This document shows positions 33,395 through 44,629 of a DNA stretch of 64,000 nucleotides, piece after piece. The stretch covers positions 180,076,911-180,140,910 of the forward strand of contig NC_071354.1 of assembly GCF_943734655.1 (NCBI RefSeq), in the 5' to 3' direction. Origin of the DNA: Sabethes cyaneus (taxonomy: Eukaryota; Arthropoda; Insecta; Diptera; Culicidae). The notes under the pieces are model-generated. The model was not told the DNA's origin. It made no database searches and was given only the letters and a program-made list of their open reading frames with translations. A program made the translations under genes and the position numbers. Every line of letters starts with the position of its first letter. The stretch's first letter is position 1.

Positions 33395-33888
33395 ACACAA
33401 CGATTGAAAGGTTTATTACATTTTCTTGCCCAGTTAATACCATAATTACAGTCAACGAGGGAAAAGTTGAATTCTTCACCATTGCGGACGACCAACCAAT
33501 GACGGTAATAAGTTTTCTGGTCACGGGCGACATTTTCTGCGACTTCCAAAACGTCTGCAGCTTGTTAATGCTTTATTATCAGTGTTCTTTTGTAAGCCAC
33601 AGAAAAGATGCGCAAAACTTTCAACTTTTTGAAAATTCGTGTACCATCTACCGATTAACTGAGGAAAGTAGAAACAGTTCATAAAAATTTATTTACTGTT
33701 TGATTTAGTTACTGGCTTGGTTTTGTTTTAATAAAATAGATTTAATCAATTCATGGATATAACTCCAAAATCGGTTGAGGATTGAACCTATACAATGCTA
33801 CTACTTTGATAAACGTGAAGAATCGTATTATTACATACATGGATACATCCTACTATCGCTACAAAGAGACTTACGTGGTCCTACGTCA

Positions 33889-35480
33889 CCTATGCGGTCG
33901 TGTCTTGTGCATAACCCCTCTGATATTTTTCTGGTGCTAGAATGGGAATCTCTGCAAGAAGTGCCTGTAGCTCGTTGGTCATGCACCTGTGCACCTTTAT
34001 GTTTTCTGTTTGCATTCCGCTAAAAAACGTCCGCAACACCTTTCGCTTGAATACGGCTGGTGTACGTGTGTCTTCTGTAAGCATGAATGCCGTCTCAAGG
34101 CCATAGAGGATTACCCACGCGGCACATTAAGACATATGCATGTCAATTTTACATTGGAATTGCATAATGATTAGAGTATGTCAAAGCGAAGTGTACCATA
34201 AGTTGTTTTGCAGTCGTACGTGTCGTCATATACAACTTATGGTTGTGAATTATAAAGCAGTATAGATTATTGTAACATTTAGTTATATCTTAACCGTATA
34301 TTAAGGAGTGTTAAGTGGCGTGTTCCAAGAATTGTTGTATAGAATCAAGATTGAATTATCAACATTTATGCACGTATATTGCCTCCATTTTGGTACTTAT
34401 ATGCTCTTATGAGGTGTGAAATATAACTTTTTCGTGCGGATATGATTTCGTATCTCTCACTTGTAACTGAAACACTTGCAAATCAAATTGTTTACTGGGC
34501 AGATAACCAACAACCATGACCTGACCAATGCAATTCGAGTGCTAGCCAATAAGCACTTAAGTCGCTTTAAATGCTATTTAAAAACTACTTTGGTGAAAAA
34601 TACGGCTACTTTACTGCTAATTCTTTTATAGTGCCGTCAATGCTTATTTGTAACTGATAATTTTTAAGAAGAATTTACAATTGCAATATAATTTATCGTA
34701 TGCATTAAAAAATGTACTTGCTTAGAATTGCGATAAAAAAAACTACGAAAGATAATTCATTGTAACAAATTTTCGTCGAATTCAACTATTACTAAATCTA
34801 TAGGCACTAAAAAATCTGACAGCGCTATCCGTTGATTTGCGACAGCTAAGGCGAAAACCGTCAGGTAATTACGCTGGATGCTTTGTTCGTACTGTCAGCT
34901 CCACCCCGGAGCAAAGAAGTTGGTCATTGCGATGCTCTTCGTGCCCGCCCGATACATGTACAGGTCAATTGGACATTTAAAACTTCCTCTTTCTTCTGGA
35001 GAAAGGCGAGAGTGTCGAACGAAAGCCAGGTTCTGGAGGCCCGACGATGTTGCGCGAGCGTGAAGCGCAGCAGAAGGTGAAGAGAAAGACTCGGAGCATC
35101 TTTCCTCGCCTCTGGCTGAGAGATCAGAAGAGTCAGCCAACGGGTAAAAAAAGACCAGCCGTGTCTGAGCGGTAGGTAATCACCCAGAAGAACCGACTAA
35201 ACGTGCTGGTGAAATCCTTCTTTCCGGAGAAGCACGACGTCGTGGTCATAATGGTATGATAAGATCTACTTGACGCTGGACGGTGACAACTGGCAGGGGA
35301 TCAATTTATGTCCGTACTTTACGTTGCTCACCAAGATGGTGAACTATCGCCCAGAAGGTACAACTGTCTGGCGCAAATACCAGCACTTGCAATACTTTTC
35401 TAACCGCTTAATCAACGTCTCCTTAACCTGCATGCAACTTTAAAAATCTATTTGAAATGGATCACCCATTTCATCTGCCA
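33889..35480. other. Unassigned DNA
   Basis: A GC-richer segment at 34880-35420 has several short frames on both strands, for example one reading IYLTLDGDNWQGINL near 35265, but no family I can name. It may be a decayed transposon. The remainder is AT-rich with nothing recognisable. Confidence 0.35.
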
Positions 35481-35910
35481 AACATCAACAGCTGAAACCT
35501 GTATAACTACTTATGCATATAATCCGGTACTTGATTCACACTGAATGAAGTCATCTTTTCTACAGCGATCGTACAAAACAACTTAATTTTTATCAATGGT
35601 CGTATTTCAAGCAATTTCAGTCGTCTATGATCCTACCAAATCTTATCTTTTCATTTAACTATGTTCGTCCGAACCAAATACACTGAAGTCGCTTTCTACG
35701 CGTTTTTTACGAAGTTTGCTCTCTACGCAACTATTATTACGCGAATTTCAAGATTTACGCGTTTTTTTACACGAATTCCGGAATTTACGCGGTTTTTTAC
35801 ACGATTTTGATTTAGGCGGAACGTATTCTTCACGAAAAAAGCGACCTGAGTGTGCATCATTCAACAATGATCGTACCGAATCACTCAATTCATCGATGGT
35901 TGTACCGAAC
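35481..35910 (+). repeat. Dispersed repeat with GATCGTACC motifs, interrupted by a TTACGCG-rich element
   Basis: ACCTGTATAACTACTTATGC and TATAATCCGGTACTTGATTC (35497-35540) reappear near 60198-60240. The phrase CATCATTCAACAATGATCGT at 35855 is one unit of the 62-bp repeat found at 60380 and 63830. This is therefore a member of the same family. The part 35678-35822 is a separate TTACGCG-rich element. Confidence 0.6.
35678..35822 (+). repeat. TTACGCG-rich dispersed element, copy 1
   Basis: It starts ACACTGAAGTCGCTTTCTAC and repeats TTTACGCG and TTTTTTACACGA phrases. An inverse-oriented relative lies at 49487-49757, sharing the ACACTGAAGTC end. Non-coding. Confidence 0.6.
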
Positions 35911-36189
35911 TAAATACTTACTTGCCGTAAGTCTTCGACCAAATCATAGTATTTCATGATTTTGGTCGAGCAAGTTGACTGCAAATTGTGGTCTAAATGG
36001 TGTCCTACATTAAATTGCAAGAAACACTGTAGAAAATTACCTAATTGACCGATCGTTTTCAAACTTTCAGACAATAAAATATAACCCATTAGTAAGCGTT
36101 TAGCATATTTATTCATTCAACTTCAAAACCATAACCGCATGCTCACACCTTAAGTTTTGTGCAATATCTCGCTGCAGCTTCTTCTGTAC

Positions 36190-36780
36190 GGAAAACCACT
36201 CATTCTTCATGTCTTCTTCAGATTTGACCTATTTGCATGCTTCCATAATACCTGCTTCATAATAGGCCAGTATTTTTCATTGGGCCTTAGTTCCGGTGCG
36301 TTGTGGGGGTTCATGTCCTTGGGTACGAAAATAACCCCGTTCGCTTCGTACCACTCCAGGACATCGTTTGTGAAGTAACACGAAGCTAGATCCGGCCAGG
36401 AGATCGTTGGACCCTCGTGTTGCTTCAACAGAGGAAGCAGACGCGTCTGTAGACACTGCTAGAAGTAAATCTTCCCGTTTACAGTCCCGGTAGTTCCGAA
36501 CGGCGCACTCTATTTGCCACAAGGGGCAGATCGCTTGCCAAATCATGTATTTCTTGACAAACATTGAAAATTTCTGCATCCTTACTTCCTCCGGAACATC
36601 AAACTTGTGCTGGGCGGTGAAGTACAGCAGCCCCGGAAGCTGCCGAAAGTCCGCCTTGACGTTAGTCTCATCATCCATGATGAAAAGAGTTGAGTATTTT
36701 CCTGGTACATGAGCAAAATAAATTCACGGCGTTGCTTTTCGGCGTTACTTTTCGGCGATAAAAACACAGTGTAAACAATA
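36190..36780 (-). pseudogene. Tc1/mariner DD37E transposase pseudogene
   Basis: Minus-strand frames contain MDDETNVKADFRQLPG (first catalytic Asp region), then MFVKKYMIWQAIC. After a frameshift comes WPDLASCYF (second Asp) and PELRPNEKYWP (Glu). Between the second Asp and the Glu I count 37 residues, so the triad is D..D37E. That is the ITmD37E family described from mosquitoes. The motif order and the FVPKDMNP block agree. The upstream part (SPKSNAEKQRRE) is in a third frame. At least two frameshifts make it inactive. The DNA-binding N-terminus is missing. Confidence 0.85.
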
Positions 36781-37045
36781 CCCAGCTAGCACCAACTCGT
36801 ATATCAATGTAAGAAAACTATCGAAAATATCTCCTAACAAACTCGAAATCGTTACTAAAGTGGATAAACTGGATAAAGTGGGATCAAGTTGATTTTCTGT
36901 CGAATATAATGATAATGTCTGACATACATACGATTTTCAGCACAAAATCGTAGAATGGTACGGAGCGAGTCGCGCTTAATCGGATATTATCGTATATAAA
37001 TACTTATATAGTCGTAACGCTCAAAATTATTTCTAAAGTATTTCA
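36780..37045 (+). repeat. Dispersed element with ACCCAGC end, copy 1
   Basis: It begins ACCCAGCTAGCACCAACTCG and contains CAAGTTGATTTTC, TATAATGATAATGTC, TGACATACATACGAT and GTCGTATATAA-like phrases. The same order occurs on the minus strand at 51108-51476. It starts exactly where the DD37E transposase similarity ends. Confidence 0.65.
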
Positions 37046-40018
37046 TCGCTGACGACTATTACTTCCAATCTCTCTATCAGCTAATAAACTCCACGTCATT
37101 ATAAGGCTTCATACCAGTGCAGTGCATAGCAGTATAGCAGTCTAATAGGCTACGAAGTCTATCAATAAAAAAGTGTTAGGTCAGTAGAAAATGTATAAGC
37201 TCTGAAAATGCACAGAAAACTAGAAAAGTGAAATTGATTACGGTATATTAAGTAAACTTCAACAAAAATACTCAAAGTATTTGAGAAAAACTGTGTGATA
37301 TTCCCATTTTTATCAATTTCACGATGAAGTAATCTTCTGTACATCAGCTATAAACTTGCAACTGATAATAACAGTTCACATCATTCAACCCGAAATCTTC
37401 TTCAGGTCTTCTTTTGGCAATGGAAACCTAAGATGATTACGCAGTTCTAAGGGCATCCAACATCAAACCGCACGAAATTGAAATAACCGCGAAAGCTTAA
37501 TGACTTTATGCCTGCTCGTTCATTCGGTTCCGGTCCCGAGCTCGCGCGTCGCCTATACGGCTATTATGCTGATGCTATGAAGTTGTGTGACAATGAATAG
37601 GACGGTTTCTTTTATTTGCCCGCATAAATAAGCCCTCCGACTACGGTTTTCACGCGCTTGCAGCCACGCAGTCATACCGAGTCAGCAGCAGTATATACTG
37701 TACTGACTGGCTTAGCCAGTTTTATCACGCACCGTCGCAAATTTTTCCGGGTTCATCCCAGGGGACGGAAGCAAACAGGAAGCAAGTGCAAAATTTCACA
37801 CACCAATCACATTCACTTTCTCGCTTTTTCTGCTGGATCCCTATCAACCACAGGTTTTTTGGCTTCTGTTCTGGTTCCGGTTGAAACGGAACCGGAGTGC
37901 GTTTGCTGTTCTTCTACATTCCCCTGATGAAAAGTCAGCGAAGGATTTTTCATTTTAGAAATTTCATTACTTATTCATGTCAGAGCTCTTACGGGAACCG
38001 AACGTGTGTGTTGTTGTGGGTGTATTTCGCCGGTCGATTCCGGGGATGGGAACATGATGAACTCGCAGGGATGAGTTATTCCACCGAACGATATGTGCAA
38101 TTGTGTGTACGAGTATGAGCGAGACGTGAAACGCCACCGGAATTTTATTAATTTTCTTGACGTCGTCGGCGACGTCGTCACCGTTGTCAGACTAAATTGT
38201 TTGTGCATTAATGAAAGATGATTTCAATGGAAGATGATTTCAATCATCGTTCTTCGACACGAATCGCAGTTCCTGATAGCACCCCCCCACGCGATCGTTT
38301 ATCTATCATTCATTCGTTCTCGGTATCCGCCTGCTTGTTCACGTTAAGCAAAAATCGGAAATATCATTCTCGCTCTATGGAAAATCATTAGTCACTAAAT
38401 TGAATCTGTCCAAAATTCGAGTGAACCTGGGCATGCCAGCGAATTTCGCAGGAAATGATTGGTATTGCGGCAACTAGCCGTCTACTGGCTGCGAGTTTCC
38501 TATCCACATGACGTAACGGATGGCAATCGGAAATGAGCGTTTCTGCTTTTTACCTATCGTTGTAATGCTGCCGTGCCACGTTCGATTATGGAATGTTCTG
38601 GCTCGTGACGTTACTGAAATATCTATTTCATTTGAGTGGAACCTCATCGGATTCTACCAATGTTTACACATTGCAACATTTCAAATACCGGATATTGATT
38701 GAATACAGAGATTACAAATTAATTCGCTGTTTTGTGATAGAAATAACTCATTCTGATAGTGATTTCGTTCACCATGCAAATCATCGGTACTTGTAAATTC
38801 CCGTTCAATTTGAACAACGTGAATTAGTGATTTTATATCAACCTCCATATAGGACCCACTCAAAGAGAATAAATAGTCCGCCTGGATTAAAAAAAACTCA
38901 AACATAAACTTTGCGAGCAAAATGCGCTCATCTGAATCAAATTGCAAAAAACCTCTATTTTCCCGTAAATGGCATCAAATCCCACGCCGTGTTGCCATCC
39001 AATTTAACAACATTGCGATTCCGGATGCAGTGGGTGGTGGAGTGCTCCTCCCTTCGGTCCCACCGGCCGGCAGGCACCGCTCTCTTGCCAACAGCAATAA
39101 ACAAGGAAAACCTTTCCTCTGAAGCATAAAAACAAACTAAACCGAAAACCTCGAACCTGTTTCGAGGTAATCGGGACGGAATAGTTTACGAACACGAAAC
39201 GAAATTAAATTTCAAGGGTCATCCCGTAATATTCCCAATTTATCATCCCGGTACGGGGTCTGCGCACTCCCGGGCGGAGTTCGTTTTTCAACGCTGTGCT
39301 GACCCACCACCAGCACCAGTAAAATGGTTTAAGGTGGGAAACAGTCTTCCGATGCGAAACGAAACAACGCAAAAGGGTAGCGAAGTGTTTATTTAGTCGA
39401 CAACCGGAATCCGGAGGGAAAAAAACGCACCCTTTTGTGTAGCACCCGGGAATGGTAGCCAATCTGCGTTTATTAGATGTGAGGCAGAGCTTCGGATGAA
39501 CAGGGTCAGCGAAAAGAAAAACAAAATGACAACCGTCTGAACAAATATTCAATCATTTTGTTAGCAAATTTACGGAGCTATTTTTCTTTTTTACATATGC
39601 AAATTATTACGGGACCGGTTGTAAATTAGTTCGGAAATTTAATATGTAGCAAATGTATTTACTAAATGGGTAGAAATGAATGCAATACAGAGTTATGGTA
39701 TGCTACCGGCATTCAGTGCCGACATCAAATATAAAAGCACATATTTTTATAATATTCACTCATTAATTCCATGTTCACTATTTCATGCTATACATTTATT
39801 GCACTTATGCTCATTGGCTCATGCTTTAATTTGCTTCTATTTCGGTTCGATTTCGATTTCGGTTTATTTACTAAAGGTATAGTTTATAGTTATTATTGTA
39901 GTTAGATGTTGGTATTATTTTCTATTCTTTCTTCTTCGTTTTTCCCTTGCTTTCTTTCTTTGTTTATTTTACTTATATGTTTCGCACCTACACACCACCA
40001 CCCAATAACATCCCGTAG
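37046..40018. other. Unassigned DNA upstream of candidate exon 2
   Basis: The stretch 37500-39560 is comparatively GC-rich, poor in recognisable transposons, and contains palindromic GACGTCGTCGGCGACGTCGT at about 38159. Such unique islands in a long intron are candidates for regulatory DNA, but nothing here proves it. A C/T-rich tract at 39930-40000 serves as the polypyrimidine tract of exon 2. Confidence 0.4.
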
Positions 40019-40111
40019 GAACAAGATGATTCAAGTAGTTTAATTTACGAAGAGGATGAACTGCTGGGAGATAGCGATCGGAGTGATATTTTCGCCGATA
40101 ATTTGCTGACG
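40019..40111 (+). CDS. Candidate internal exon 2 (31 codons, phase 0-0), product unknown
   Basis: The block follows CATCCCGTAG, with a pyrimidine-rich region upstream, and is followed by GTAAGTAT, a strong donor and the same eight bases as at candidate exon 1. The 93 nt are open in one frame. The peptide starts EQDDSSSLIYEEDELLG and ends DSDRSDIFADNLLT. It is very acidic, with eleven Asp or Glu and a single Arg. It is probably disordered and could be a cytoplasmic or lumenal linker. Serines followed by acidic residues would suit casein kinase 2, but that is speculation. I do not recognise the gene. Phase 0 at both ends lets it join exon 1 or be skipped without a frameshift. Confidence 0.6.
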
Positions 40112-40419
40112 GTAAGTATACGTACAAGTAAGCACACAGCATTTATACGAACAAAATACCCTGTATAAAAATCATGTAGAGGTGTTCTGGTTCAGTAAGA
40201 ATTCTTATAGTAACGCATTCCTATGAACATTTCAAAAAGTGGATGTGGATTTGTCCAAACTTTTCACTCGTATTCAATTTTTCACAAAGTGGCATTTTCC
40301 GCTGTGATTAAGGTTGAAGCACGAACTACTGATTTCTCACATTTCAGTGTTTATGCTCAAAACAATACTAATGTTCATGAAATAGTTTTCACTTTATTCT
40401 TTCCATCTATCAGAATACA
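40112..40419. other. Intron-like sequence after exon 2
   Basis: No feature beyond the donor site. AT-rich, with chance open frames only. Confidence 0.4.
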
Positions 40420-41693
40420 ATTAGGTGGAATAAATTGTTTACTCAGCAGGCTTTGATTTTAAATTTTTTACGTGTTAGCAGCAAAGTCTTAACTTACGAT
40501 GCCGGTTTATTTGGCATGATCTATTTTAGGGTGACCCTTATATTAATCGAGATCCAAAAATTATTTTCAAAACGAAACAAGATAGAGGAATATTTACTTC
40601 AGCAATTTTATAGCTTGAAGTGTTTCGAGTAATTTTGCAGAAAACGGAATCCCTCTATCTCAAACCGTTTCCATATTAGGGCGTTTTTCTTATTCCACTC
40701 TAGAGTACTACGAGACACATAAACATTTGATTTCATTACTTCCATCTACCGTTCCCTCCGTTTATTGGAAACAATACCATTTTAAAAAATTAATTGTGAA
40801 CCTCATTATATAGGTCAAGTCAACAAACATGAGGTTGAGTTCATACATTCTCTTTTATATTTGGACCACTCACACAACTTCTAACGGTTCAATGACAAGA
40901 TAATCGAAGCCACTTTACTTATTTGGACCTCCCCTTCTTTTTAGAAACCACCATCCTTTTGTCAACCCCCTGTGCTGATTCGCTTATGTCGAGAAACATG
41001 TATGCCAAGTTTGAAACAGAATAATCAAGGCTTTCCGGAGTTATGGTGCAACACGTTCACTTTTATATACTTAAATATGGTAAAACCCTACATATTCAAA
41101 GTTAATTTATTTGAGATAGACAAAAAACACCCTGCATTTTTTTGGTATTATGTACAGAAAACTACCTTCTTTCAAACGTAATCAACCGATTTTAATTCTA
41201 CTTGCATCTTTCCAAGATACAAACATTTGAAAAAGACCTATTTTAAACACAAAATTTGATATCAGTTTAGGACTAAAGTAGACAGCTAGTTTCTTTTTTC
41301 ACCAAAAGTTGCGTCTTATTGAGCCTCCAAAGTCATCTAAAGAAGTGTTTTGCGAGAAATGCCAAATAAAATAGTTACATAGAAAAATCGCAAAATAGCA
41401 GAGTCACCCTAACTTAATTGAGGAAAAACACCCCAATATAGAAACGGCTTGAGATAGAGGGATTTCGTCTTCTCCAAAATTATTCAAAATAGTGCAAGCT
41501 ATAAAATTGCCGAAGTAAATCTTAAGATAGATCGTTTAGAAGATAATTTTTGGATCTTGGTTAATATAAGGGTCACCCTAAAATAGCTCATACCGAAAAA
41601 AGCGGCTTCCTAAGTTAAGATTTTGTTACTAATACGTAAATAATCTAAAATCAACGACTAGTGAGTAAACAATTTATTCCTAATTCACCTAAT
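40420..41693. mobile_element. Foldback element with arms of about 280 bp
   Basis: The left arm (40420-40700) and right arm (41415-41693) are inverted. Shared phrases include AATAAATTGTTTACTCA, CTATTTTAGGGTGACCCTTA, AGATCCAAAAATTAT, CAATTTTATAGCTTG and ATCCCTCTATCTCAA. The central 700 bp holds a Helitron-like fragment (40860-41074) and no transposase. Arm divergence is appreciable, so this is old. Confidence 0.7.
40860..41074 (-). mobile_element. Helitron-like fragment related to elements A and B
   Basis: It contains GTGCTGATTCGCTTATG, GAAACATGTATGCCAAGTTT and CCGGAGTTATGG, and ends in CACTTTTATATAC, as elements A and B do at their + strand right ends. The CTAG end is not present, so the fragment is truncated. 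Confidence 0.65.
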
Positions 41694-42249
41694 TTGGCTT
41701 TTTGGGCAATAGTGCATTGCATTGGCGTGCCCAAACCCCAAAGTTGCTCGGTTGTAAGAGAAGAGGACATTGAAAACAGGGGAAAATTGTTAGAAAATGT
41801 TAGATTTTTTCAGAAAATTTTTTACCATAAGACTTTTTAGCATAAGCGCAACTACCGATTTCAATTTCAAGCTCACAATTGAATAGCGGAGAAAAATGCT
41901 ATAAGAAATATGAAGTCCAACATGGTTGTCGAATATCAATATCGCCATTTTCGATTCGGAACTGGAGTGTAGCGAAAAAATAATCGGTTTGCCGTTGCAT
42001 TTCTCTGGCTCTTATAAAATCTCGAACTTTTTTCTTAGTAGATCTCATCATACACTGGCACCGTTAAATATGCGTCTGAATCAGCATATTTCTTCCACTT
42101 TGAAAACATTTCTTTAGCATTGTAGGTTTGATTTTACTCATCTTAATCATAAAGAGACAGATATATTTGCTTTTCGCAACGACCAAGAGCTTTTGTTTTC
42201 TGTTCTACCATTTGCTCTGCCTCCGAAGTCCGAATGATACATGAATACT
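41694..42249. other. Unassigned AT-rich DNA
   Basis: Nothing recognisable. A 63-codon frame at 41926 has no motif. Confidence 0.4.
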
Positions 42250-42720
42250 GTTTTCTCTTACAACCACTCGCATAGAAAGAGAACAACTAGAAGCAGAGCT
42301 AATCGTTTTACGAACTTCTCCTTGCCTGGCACATCGCCACGCCTGTTTGGAATGTAAAATTGTTGACCTGGAAGCTGGTTGAGATCCATTTTTACGTGGA
42401 TTTCGTCATCCATCAATATAAATCCATTGAATTTCGTCAAAATTTGCTCGTAGAAACAACCTAGCACGCTTCTTGGCTATCAAATTCTGCTTCAAGTGCC
42501 GATTCGGATGTTTACTGGCACTGTAAGACCCACAGCATTCTGAGGGCATTCCGCGTGATTTGACAATTGACGTCATTCCTACTAGCCATATTCCGGGTGA
42601 AAATGTCAGGATCAGACCTAACGTATCTTAAAATCTTCTTCTTTGTTTTACGTCGTTCCGAGTTCCATTCTGTACTACTCCGGTACGTGGTAAAATATGT
42701 TGACAAAATTGACACTAGTC
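42250..42720 (-). pseudogene. Tc1/mariner DD37E-type transposase pseudogene, copy 2
   Basis: A minus-strand frame reads FYEQILTKFNGFIL followed directly by MDDEIHVKMDLNQLPGQQFY. This is the region around the first catalytic Asp of the same transposase family as 36190-36780. Upstream, in another frame, RKTKKKILRYVRSDPDIFTR, followed by NMASRNDVN, fits the preceding linker. The second half with D37E is missing. The copy is truncated and frameshifted. Confidence 0.75.
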
Positions 42721-43890
42721 GTTCATCATAAACATGTAAACAAAGTTATGTCGAATGATTCCAGTTCCTACCTCAAGAGGCGTGCCAATCTCGCGCATTT
42801 ACTTTTGGTCACATTTTAAAAGTATTTTAGGCGTTTTTCCATCAAGAATCCCGGTAAAGCTAGGGGATCACATCACAAAAGAGTTTTTTTGCTGAAATTA
42901 TAGAAAATTAGGTTTGGTTCTTCCGGTTCACTCTCAATTATATGCGAGCTATACAGTTTGTTATAAACTTACGCTTTTCTCGTAATAGTTTTTTTGGGGG
43001 AAATGATATCTTCGCATCAAATACGATTTATTAGCATAGCATATCATAGCATAGCATAGCATAGACAACCGTACACATCATGAGTGGCTGATATGATGTA
43101 CCCGTAAGTACACCATACACCTGGTCATGTCCTTACGATTGTAGAAAAGGGTACGTTAGTTGACCACCTACTTTAAGAGGATGCGCAAAAACTCACGCAA
43201 TCTTCATAGGTGTTCTTGTACCCAGTAATATACGATATGAATAATATAAAAATACAATGAAATGGAGCATATATGGGAAAAATAGAACAATCTCACCATC
43301 AATCCTTTGAATGAAAAATAGTTGCGTCAGTTTCCATCATCTAATATCCAATAATAAATTTAATTTTCCCTTACGATATCCATGTGCATTATTTGAGCTT
43401 GTTACGGTTAGAGTCTTAATTGTACAATAGGAGGTGCTTGATGAGCCTAAACGATACAAATCATTAAAATAACATATTATACTTACCTGCTACCAAGGCC
43501 GTGTGACTCAGCCGTCTGCATCTGGGAAGCACGCGGCATCGCACCTCCTAGCTTAGCTACTCAATCGAGTATTACCGAGTATGGCCACGTGGATGCGCTA
43601 GGTAGGAGCTTGGGCTGGCAAAAGCTATCAAAAATACAATAAATTTGACCGATATAGCGTTGTTGCAAGCTATCACGCTGTAGCAAATTATCCCACATGA
43701 CAGTAACCTTCGGCGTTTTCACCAAGCATCCTTGTTATCTGTGTCATAGTAAATCTAGGGTTTCGCAACAGAAAAGTATTTTTTTGGTGAAACTATAGAA
43801 AATTAGGTTGCTTTCTTCCGGATCGCTCTCAGTTAGATGCGAGATAGAGTTTGTAAACAATACAACTTATTATAAACCTGAGATTTTCTA
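42721..43890. other. Unassigned DNA with a TAGCA microsatellite
   Basis: A TAGCA pentamer run occupies 43032-43066. Two related phrases, near 42900 (GAAATTATAGAAAATTAGGTT) and 43790 (GAAACTATAGAAAATTAGGTT), are each followed by TTCTTCCGG and a GCGAG-TATA-like segment. They are direct repeats about 890 bp apart and may be decayed parts of a duplicated element. Confidence 0.5.
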
Positions 43891-44629
43891 TCGTAACCTT
43901 CCAATTTTTCGGGGATTGTAAATGTAATTTGCGATGGAAATTTCACGAATTCCAGAGGAGGGTATCGCATAACCAGCTAGAACCCCGGAAGTTTTGCATC
44001 GAAGCACTGCAGAAGTTCTGTCGCAAAGGCGAGGAGTTCTGGAGGACTCGTGGGGACAAAGTCTAATTTACCAAAACAGTGGAGCGTCCCCAGTGATTGG
44101 TACAATGTAGGGTCGGCACTCGGTAGGGAATCAATACGCAGACTGAAGATCAGGCCCTAGAACCTGCACACCGACACGAACGATAACAGCCGACGATGCA
44201 TAAACTATGCAGCTTTCCGAGGTGTGGTGATCAGAAACACTTTCTTTCCGCTCAAAGATATCCACGAATGACGAACCAAATCGGCTAATTTTTCACCAAC
44301 ATTAGCAACATATGCTTCTTATGCCATACGGATATGAACTCGGATCATTTCCTAGTAGCAGTACATATGCGCTTAAAATTATCGACGGTACAAACTCACA
44401 ACAAACCCATCCTTCTCAGTCAAACATTCTGTAATTGAATAACCCGTAAGTTGCCCAGAAGTACGTACGCCTGCTTGATGAGGCTCTACCTTCCTCTGTG
44501 AAGCTAGGTGCTCAGGTGCACGCATCATAGCATGTGAAGCTTAGGTGCACGCGTCATATTTACGTGAACTTCAAGGCAGCATACGATACAGTTAAGCGCG
44601 ACTGTGGTAGATGATACACAAGAACGGAA
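43891..44629 (+). pseudogene. RTE-clade retrotransposon remnant: endonuclease and start of RT
   Basis: Around 44170-44270 a frame reads DTNDNSRRCINYAAFRGVVI, then RNTFFPLKDIHE and a stop. This matches the endonuclease block NDNG-RL-DFA and TxFPHKDIHKxTW of RTE elements. NSDHFLVAVHMRLK near 44337 is the SDHxLV catalytic motif. VNFKAAYDTVKRD near 44568 is RT motif A (DFKAAYDSV-R). Stops and frameshifts break it. It is interrupted at 44630 by a Helitron. Confidence 0.8.

Larger units (their letters stand above)
31481..33888. mobile_element. Interval with TGACGTAGGACTACGTC inverted ends, enclosing histone relics
   Basis: The left end TGACGTAGGACTACGTCT (31481-31498) and right end TTACGTGGTCCTACGTCA (33871-33888) are inverted copies with few mismatches. 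The end itself is nearly palindromic. A shorter version bounds 8354-9550. Inside are diverged repeats of a TTTTCCGATCGATTTTCAAT-like phrase (31590-31870) and then histone H2A and H2B fragments on the + strand. No transposase is seen. Whether this is one mobile unit or two chance copies of a repeat cannot be decided here. Confidence 0.4.

Noticed and set aside
35160..35440. Possible transposase fragment (IYLTLDGDNWQGINL)
   Set aside because: The peptide is not recognisable and frames break quickly. I could not match it to a family with any confidence.
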